Positions 7,265-10,478 of a stretch of 10,478 nt of DNA are shown piece by piece (the first letter of the stretch is position 1; the number at the start of each line of letters is the position of its first letter). The DNA is taken from contig JANTFY010000059.1 of the NCBI GenBank assembly GCA_024763185.1, positions 1-10,478 of the forward strand. The letters are read 5' to 3'. The translations under genes were made by a program, and so were the position numbers. The notes below the pieces were generated by a model. That model was not told the origin of the DNA. It searched no databases and saw nothing but the letters and a program-made list of their open reading frames with translations. The stretch comes from Gammaproteobacteria bacterium. Lineage in GTDB: Bacteria > Pseudomonadota > Gammaproteobacteria > GCA-001735895.

Positions 7265-8263
7265 ATGAAGAAAACATCCACCCTGTTCTCCCTGCTGATA
7301 GTCTCAGCCCTGTTGTCATTTAACGTCCAGGCACTGACCCTCAAGATTGCCACCCTGGCACCTGCCGGCACCACCTGGATGAAGGAAATGAAAAAAGGCG
7401 CCCAGGTCATCAAGGAAAAAACCAATGGCCGCGTCAAGATCAAGTTCTATCCCGGCGGCGTGATGGGTAACGATAAAAGCGTGCACCGCAAGATCCGTAT
7501 CAACCAGTTGCAGGGCGGCGCCTTCAGCTCCAGCGGCATTACCCATGTCAACTCGGCTATCCAGGCCTTCAGCCTGCCCATGATGTTCAAGTCATTTGAA
7601 GAAGTGGATTATGTACGTTCCAAAATGGACGACAAAATCAAGCAGGCCATGGCGGACAGCGGTTTTATCATTCTCGGCATTAGCGAAGGTGGCTTTGCGC
7701 GTATCATGTCCAGCAAACCGGTCAGCACGCTTGAGCAAATACGCGATACCAAGGTTTGGATTCCGGAAGGCGATGCCCAGGTACAGAAAACCTTTGATAC
7801 CATGGGTATAGTGCCCATTGCATTACCGATTTCGGATGTTTTCACCGGCCTGCAGACCGGCCTTATCGAAACCATTACTTCCACCTCGACCGGGGCCATC
7901 GCCTTTCAATGGCACACAAAAATCAAAAACATGGTTGAAACCCCTGTCATTTATGTGATCGGTGTACTGGCCATCAGCAAAAAGGCTTTCGACAAGATGA
8001 AACCCGAGCATCAAAATATTGTGGTGGATGAAATGAACAAGGTGTTCAAGCGTCTTGATAAAATAAACCGTGAGGATAACATCAATGCCACGGCAGCCTT
8101 GAAAACACAGGGTGTTTCTGTGATTACACCGAGTGAACAGGAAGTCCAGTATTGGAAAGATTTTTCAAAAACCGCGGTCGATGCCATGGTCAGTAGCGGC
8201 AGTATCGAAAAAAGCATTGTGGATGAAGTCAAACAACACCTCAGAGAATTCAGAAATCAATAA
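7265..8263 (+). CDS. dctP: TRAP transporter solute-binding protein, DctP family (TatP-like)
   Basis: This 332-residue periplasmic receptor captures a solute and hands it to the DctQM permease. Residues 1-23 are a signal peptide ending in VQA, without a lipobox, so the mature protein is soluble. The mature start LTLKIATLAPAGTTW, then FYPGGVMGND (61-70), FSLPMMF (102-108) and DVFTGLQTGLIE (191-202) are DctP-family landmarks. Where most family members have a K-I-R motif carrying the Arg that binds the ligand carboxylate, this protein reads KVW (163-165), and the usual DG-E-N stretch after the TGL segment is replaced by ETITSTSTG. A non-acid or hydrophobic ligand is therefore possible. The start at 7265 is the only good one for the signal peptide; no Shine-Dalgarno is visible. 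The upstream TatT gene suggests a binding partner. Confidence 0.92.
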   Translation: MKKTSTLFSLLIVSALLSFNVQALTLKIATLAPAGTTWMKEMKKGAQVIKEKTNGRVKIKFYPGGVMGNDKSVHRKIRINQLQGGAFSSSGITHVNSAIQAFSLPMMFKSFEEVDYVRSKMDDKIKQAMADSGFIILGISEGGFARIMSSKPVSTLEQIRDTKVWIPEGDAQVQKTFDTMGIVPIALPISDVFTGLQTGLIETITSTSTGAIAFQWHTKIKNMVETPVIYVIGVLAISKKAFDKMKPEHQNIVVDEMNKVFKRLDKINREDNINATAALKTQGVSVITPSEQEVQYWKDFSKTAVDAMVSSGSIEKSIVDEVKQHLREFRNQ

Positions 8264-8313
8264 TCCCGCTCTCAGATCAAAGCCCTCGCACTGCCGGTTT
8301 ACCGCTCATCACC

Positions 8314-8820
8314 TTGAAAACTCTACAACACAGTATTCGCTTTATTGAAGACAGCCTGCTCATTACATTACTGGTGAGCATGATTGTGCTGGCCAGCGGA
8401 CAGATTATACTGCGTAATTTTTTCGAGATCGGCATCGTCTGGATTGATCCATTACTCAGGGTATTGGTCCTTTGGACCGGTTTAATCGGCGCCACTGTAG
8501 CGAGTCGTGACAACAAACATATTCGCATTGATTTATTATCACGATTGTTCACTAAACGTGTACACATGGCCGTGCAATCGATAGTGGCTATCATCACCAG
8601 CGTCGTTTGCGCGCTCATCGCCTGGCATGGTGCGCGCTGGGTTTACCTGGATTATCTGGATCAACTGACGGCCTTTGCCGGCCTGCCGTCGTGGGTGCTG
8701 GAAGCCATTATACCTGTCGCTTTCGGTCTCATCGCCCTGCGCTACCTGATCCATGCATACTGCTGGCTCAGCATGTGCATTAGAAATGCTGAACTGGATG
8801 AAGACCAGGCCTATTACTAA
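8314..8820 (+). CDS. dctQ: TRAP transporter small permease subunit, DctQ family
   Basis: This 168-residue inner-membrane protein has four predicted helices (about 13-33, 43-63, 84-105, 128-150), as expected for DctQ. The conserved stretch around QIILRNFFEIGIVWID (30-45), followed by LVLWTGLIGA (51-60) and KHIRIDLLSR (68-77), identifies the family. The start is taken as the TTG at 8314 because it gives the usual N-terminal length. No in-frame ATG, GTG or TTG occurs between the DctP stop and 8314, and the next in-frame ATG (residue 23) would remove most of TM1. Fifty bases separate it from the DctP stop, a wide gap for this operon. It forms a complex with DctM, whose gene starts 2 nt after its stop. 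The family call is secure; the start is less so. Confidence 0.88.
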   Translation: MKTLQHSIRFIEDSLLITLLVSMIVLASGQIILRNFFEIGIVWIDPLLRVLVLWTGLIGATVASRDNKHIRIDLLSRLFTKRVHMAVQSIVAIITSVVCALIAWHGARWVYLDYLDQLTAFAGLPSWVLEAIIPVAFGLIALRYLIHAYCWLSMCIRNAELDEDQAYY

Positions 8821-8822
8821 AG

Positions 8823-10097
8823 ATGAGCCTGTTTACCCCCTTTTTAATCCTGCTGGCCATCATACGCACCCCCCTGTTTGTGGTCATTGCCGCCAGCGCC
8901 ATGCTGGGCTTTCATGCGGAAGAAGTAGATCTGTCGGTCATCGCCATTGAAATTTACCGCCTGGCTGAAATGCCGGTTTTACTGGCTATTCCCTTATTCA
9001 CTTTCGCCGGCTATTTACTGGGCGAATCGCAGGCTTCACAACGCCTGGTTAACCTGACCCGCAGTGTACTGGGCTGGCTACCCGGAGGGCTGGCCATTGT
9101 CACCATTGTCGCCTGTGCTTTATTTACCGCATTTACCGGGGCGTCCGGCGTCACCATCGTTGCACTCGGCGCCCTTTTATACCCGGCACTGAAAGAAGCC
9201 GGGTATGGTGAAAATTTCAACCTCGGACTGTTAACCAGCTCCGGCAGCCTGGGCCTGTTATTCGCCCCGGCCCTGCCGCTTATTTTATACGGCGTGGTTG
9301 CCCAGCAGATGGACCTGGACCAACCGGTGAGCATCGACCAGCTGTTTATCGCCGGCATCCTGCCCGGCTTGCTGATGCTTCTTTTACTCAGCGTGTACAG
9401 CATGATCCAGCCTCGCTCAGCGGAATACAAAAACACAGGCAATCATCCGCCTGCCTGGCAATCAATCAAAGAGGCTCGCTGGGAGCTGCCATTGCCCTTG
9501 CTGGTACTGGGTGGCATTTATTCAGGTTATTTCGCGATTTCGGAAGCGGCGGCGGTCACCGCACTTTATGTACTGATCGTTGAAGTTTTCATCATTCGCG
9601 AAATCTCGCTACGACAACTGCCAGAAATTATCCGCCAATCCATGATCATGGTTGGCGGTATCATGATTATCCTGGGTGTTTCGCTGGCCTCGACCAACTA
9701 CCTGATCGATACCGAGGTACCCGGCCGCCTGTTTGATTTTATTCGTGAACATATTGATGACAGGCTCACATTTCTCATATTACTGAATATCTTTTTACTG
9801 CTACTGGGCATGATGCTGGATATCTTTTCCGCACTGGTCATCATCGTACCTATCATTCTTCCGATCGCCGTGGGTTACGGTATTCACCCGTTGCATTTAG
9901 GCATCATCTTCCTGGCCAACATGCAACTCGGTTATTTCACACCACCGGTTGGCATGAACCTGTTTATTGCCAGTTACCGTTTCGAGAAACCGGTGATGAC
10001 CCTGTATAAAGCAACCATCCCCTTCTTTTTAATCTTGCTGGTTGCCGTGTTGGTGATTACCTACTGGCCCTGGCTCAGCCTGGCGCTGATTCAATAG
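8823..10097 (+). CDS. dctM: TRAP transporter large permease subunit, DctM family
   Basis: This 424-residue multi-spanning membrane protein is the transport subunit of the TRAP system and couples solute uptake to an ion gradient, usually sodium. Family landmarks in order are IPLFTFAGYLL (56-66), TGASGVTIVALGAL (105-118), FAPALPLILYG (147-157), SEAAAVTALY (240-249), GMMLD (329-333), YGIHPLHLGII (352-362) and GYFTPPVGMNLF (370-381). Length is typical for DctM, and hydrophobic segments run from the start to the last residues. FAPALP replaces the more usual PPS motif at that place. Only a weak TAAAG precedes the ATG, 2 nt after the DctQ stop, so translational coupling to dctQ is likely. Transported substrate cannot be inferred from this subunit. 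Confidence 0.95.
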   Translation: MSLFTPFLILLAIIRTPLFVVIAASAMLGFHAEEVDLSVIAIEIYRLAEMPVLLAIPLFTFAGYLLGESQASQRLVNLTRSVLGWLPGGLAIVTIVACALFTAFTGASGVTIVALGALLYPALKEAGYGENFNLGLLTSSGSLGLLFAPALPLILYGVVAQQMDLDQPVSIDQLFIAGILPGLLMLLLLSVYSMIQPRSAEYKNTGNHPPAWQSIKEARWELPLPLLVLGGIYSGYFAISEAAAVTALYVLIVEVFIIREISLRQLPEIIRQSMIMVGGIMIILGVSLASTNYLIDTEVPGRLFDFIREHIDDRLTFLILLNIFLLLLGMMLDIFSALVIIVPIILPIAVGYGIHPLHLGIIFLANMQLGYFTPPVGMNLFIASYRFEKPVMTLYKATIPFFLILLVAVLVITYWPWLSLALIQ

Positions 10098-10155
10098 GGT
10101 TACTCCCAAGCTTTATTGTGGCATCATGACGACAACTAAAAAACACCGACTCTTT

Positions 10156-10478
10156 ATGAAAAAAATTCTGTTAACCCTATCCCTGGTGACTGCCATGAGC
10201 GGATGCGCAACCGACTCGTCGGCCATTAACGAATACGTAAAAAAATTGCAATGGGTGAATGATGCCGATGCGGAGCTGGATGCAAAAGCCGCCCTGCAAA
10301 AAGGCGATTTTCGACTGATGGCCATGGCACAGCGAGGTATCGTGATACCGGGAGTTGACCAGGCTTTAACCGATCAATATGAATTGAAATGCGGCATCCG
10401 CTTATTGGAAGGGGTTAGCGATGCCGTGCGTGGTGAAGAACATTTGCAACTGATGCAAAAAGCGCATACTTATGCCGA
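10156..10478 (+). CDS. Putative lipoprotein of unknown function, cut by window edge
   Basis: The frame is open from the ATG at 10156 to the right edge, 107 complete codons. It begins MKKILLTLSLVTAMSGC, a classic lipoprotein leader with lipobox MSGC and Cys17. The mature part is hydrophilic and probably helical (INEYVKKLQWVNDADAEL, later YELKCGIRLLEGV). I do not recognise a family. An in-frame ATG at 10126 would add ten residues, which fits the leader less well; neither start has a clear Shine-Dalgarno. The gene lies 58 nt after DctM on the same strand with no visible terminator between, so read-through from the TRAP operon is possible. A role in that system is not shown. Confidence 0.7.
   Translation, partial: MKKILLTLSLVTAMSGCATDSSAINEYVKKLQWVNDADAELDAKAALQKGDFRLMAMAQRGIVIPGVDQALTDQYELKCGIRLLEGVSDAVRGEEHLQLMQKAHTYA

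Noticed and set aside
9011..9442. 143-codon minus-strand frame within the DctM gene
   Set aside because: Antisense shadow of a highly conserved permease; composition is low-complexity and no family is recognisable.
1..10478. CRISPR arrays, tRNA or rRNA genes, insertion sequences, prophage or defence genes
   Set aside because: No regularly spaced repeats, RNA gene signatures, transposase motifs or terminal repeats were seen; the window is explained by envelope export and uptake genes.

Overview
The window is protein-coding bacterial DNA of moderate GC content. The cell is Gram-negative: there is a TolC-family outer-membrane protein, a periplasmic adaptor, lipoproteins with lipoboxes and a periplasmic solute-binding protein. 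Protein style and gene content suggest a free-living, probably aquatic gammaproteobacterium. That is inference, because no marker gene is present. I see no tRNA, rRNA, CRISPR array, insertion sequence or phage gene.

Layout. (1) Positions 1-1559, minus strand: a TolC-family outer-membrane channel of the type I secretion/adhesin-export kind, cut by the left edge, with an unusual C-terminal extension. (2) 1560-1977: an AT-rich divergent intergenic region with a candidate sigma70 promoter. (3) 1978-6215, plus strand: a tight four-gene export operon. It encodes a periplasmic adaptor (HlyD/MacA type), an ABC ATPase (MacB/LolD type) and two paralogous MacB/FtsX-type permeases, joined by an ATGA overlap and gaps of 8 and 1 nt. 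(4) 6216-6403: an intergenic region with a weak possible terminator, an inverted repeat and a perfect TATAAT box. (5) 6404-10097, plus strand: a TRAP transporter operon of the TPAT kind (TPR-protein-associated TRAP), in the order TatT lipoprotein, DctP-like binding protein, DctQ small permease, DctM large permease. (6) From 10156: the start of an unrecognised small lipoprotein gene, cut by the right edge.

How the genes work together. The adaptor, ATPase and permease pair would form a MacAB-like envelope machine. Its adaptor hairpin carries the RxxxLxxxxxxS tip motif used for docking to TolC-type channels, and such a channel lies on the opposite strand. That channel's own signatures fit type I adhesin secretion as well or better, so it may also, or instead, serve genes beyond the left edge. 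The TRAP operon is an ion-gradient-driven uptake system in which the lipoprotein TatT probably cooperates with the binding protein.

The two most notable signals are the channel's tail, which resembles a TSP3 motif followed by an adhesin-type repeat, and the TRAP binding protein. By eye, the latter has Trp where the family's carboxylate-binding Arg is expected. Neither is proof of a new system, but both set these copies apart from textbook versions.
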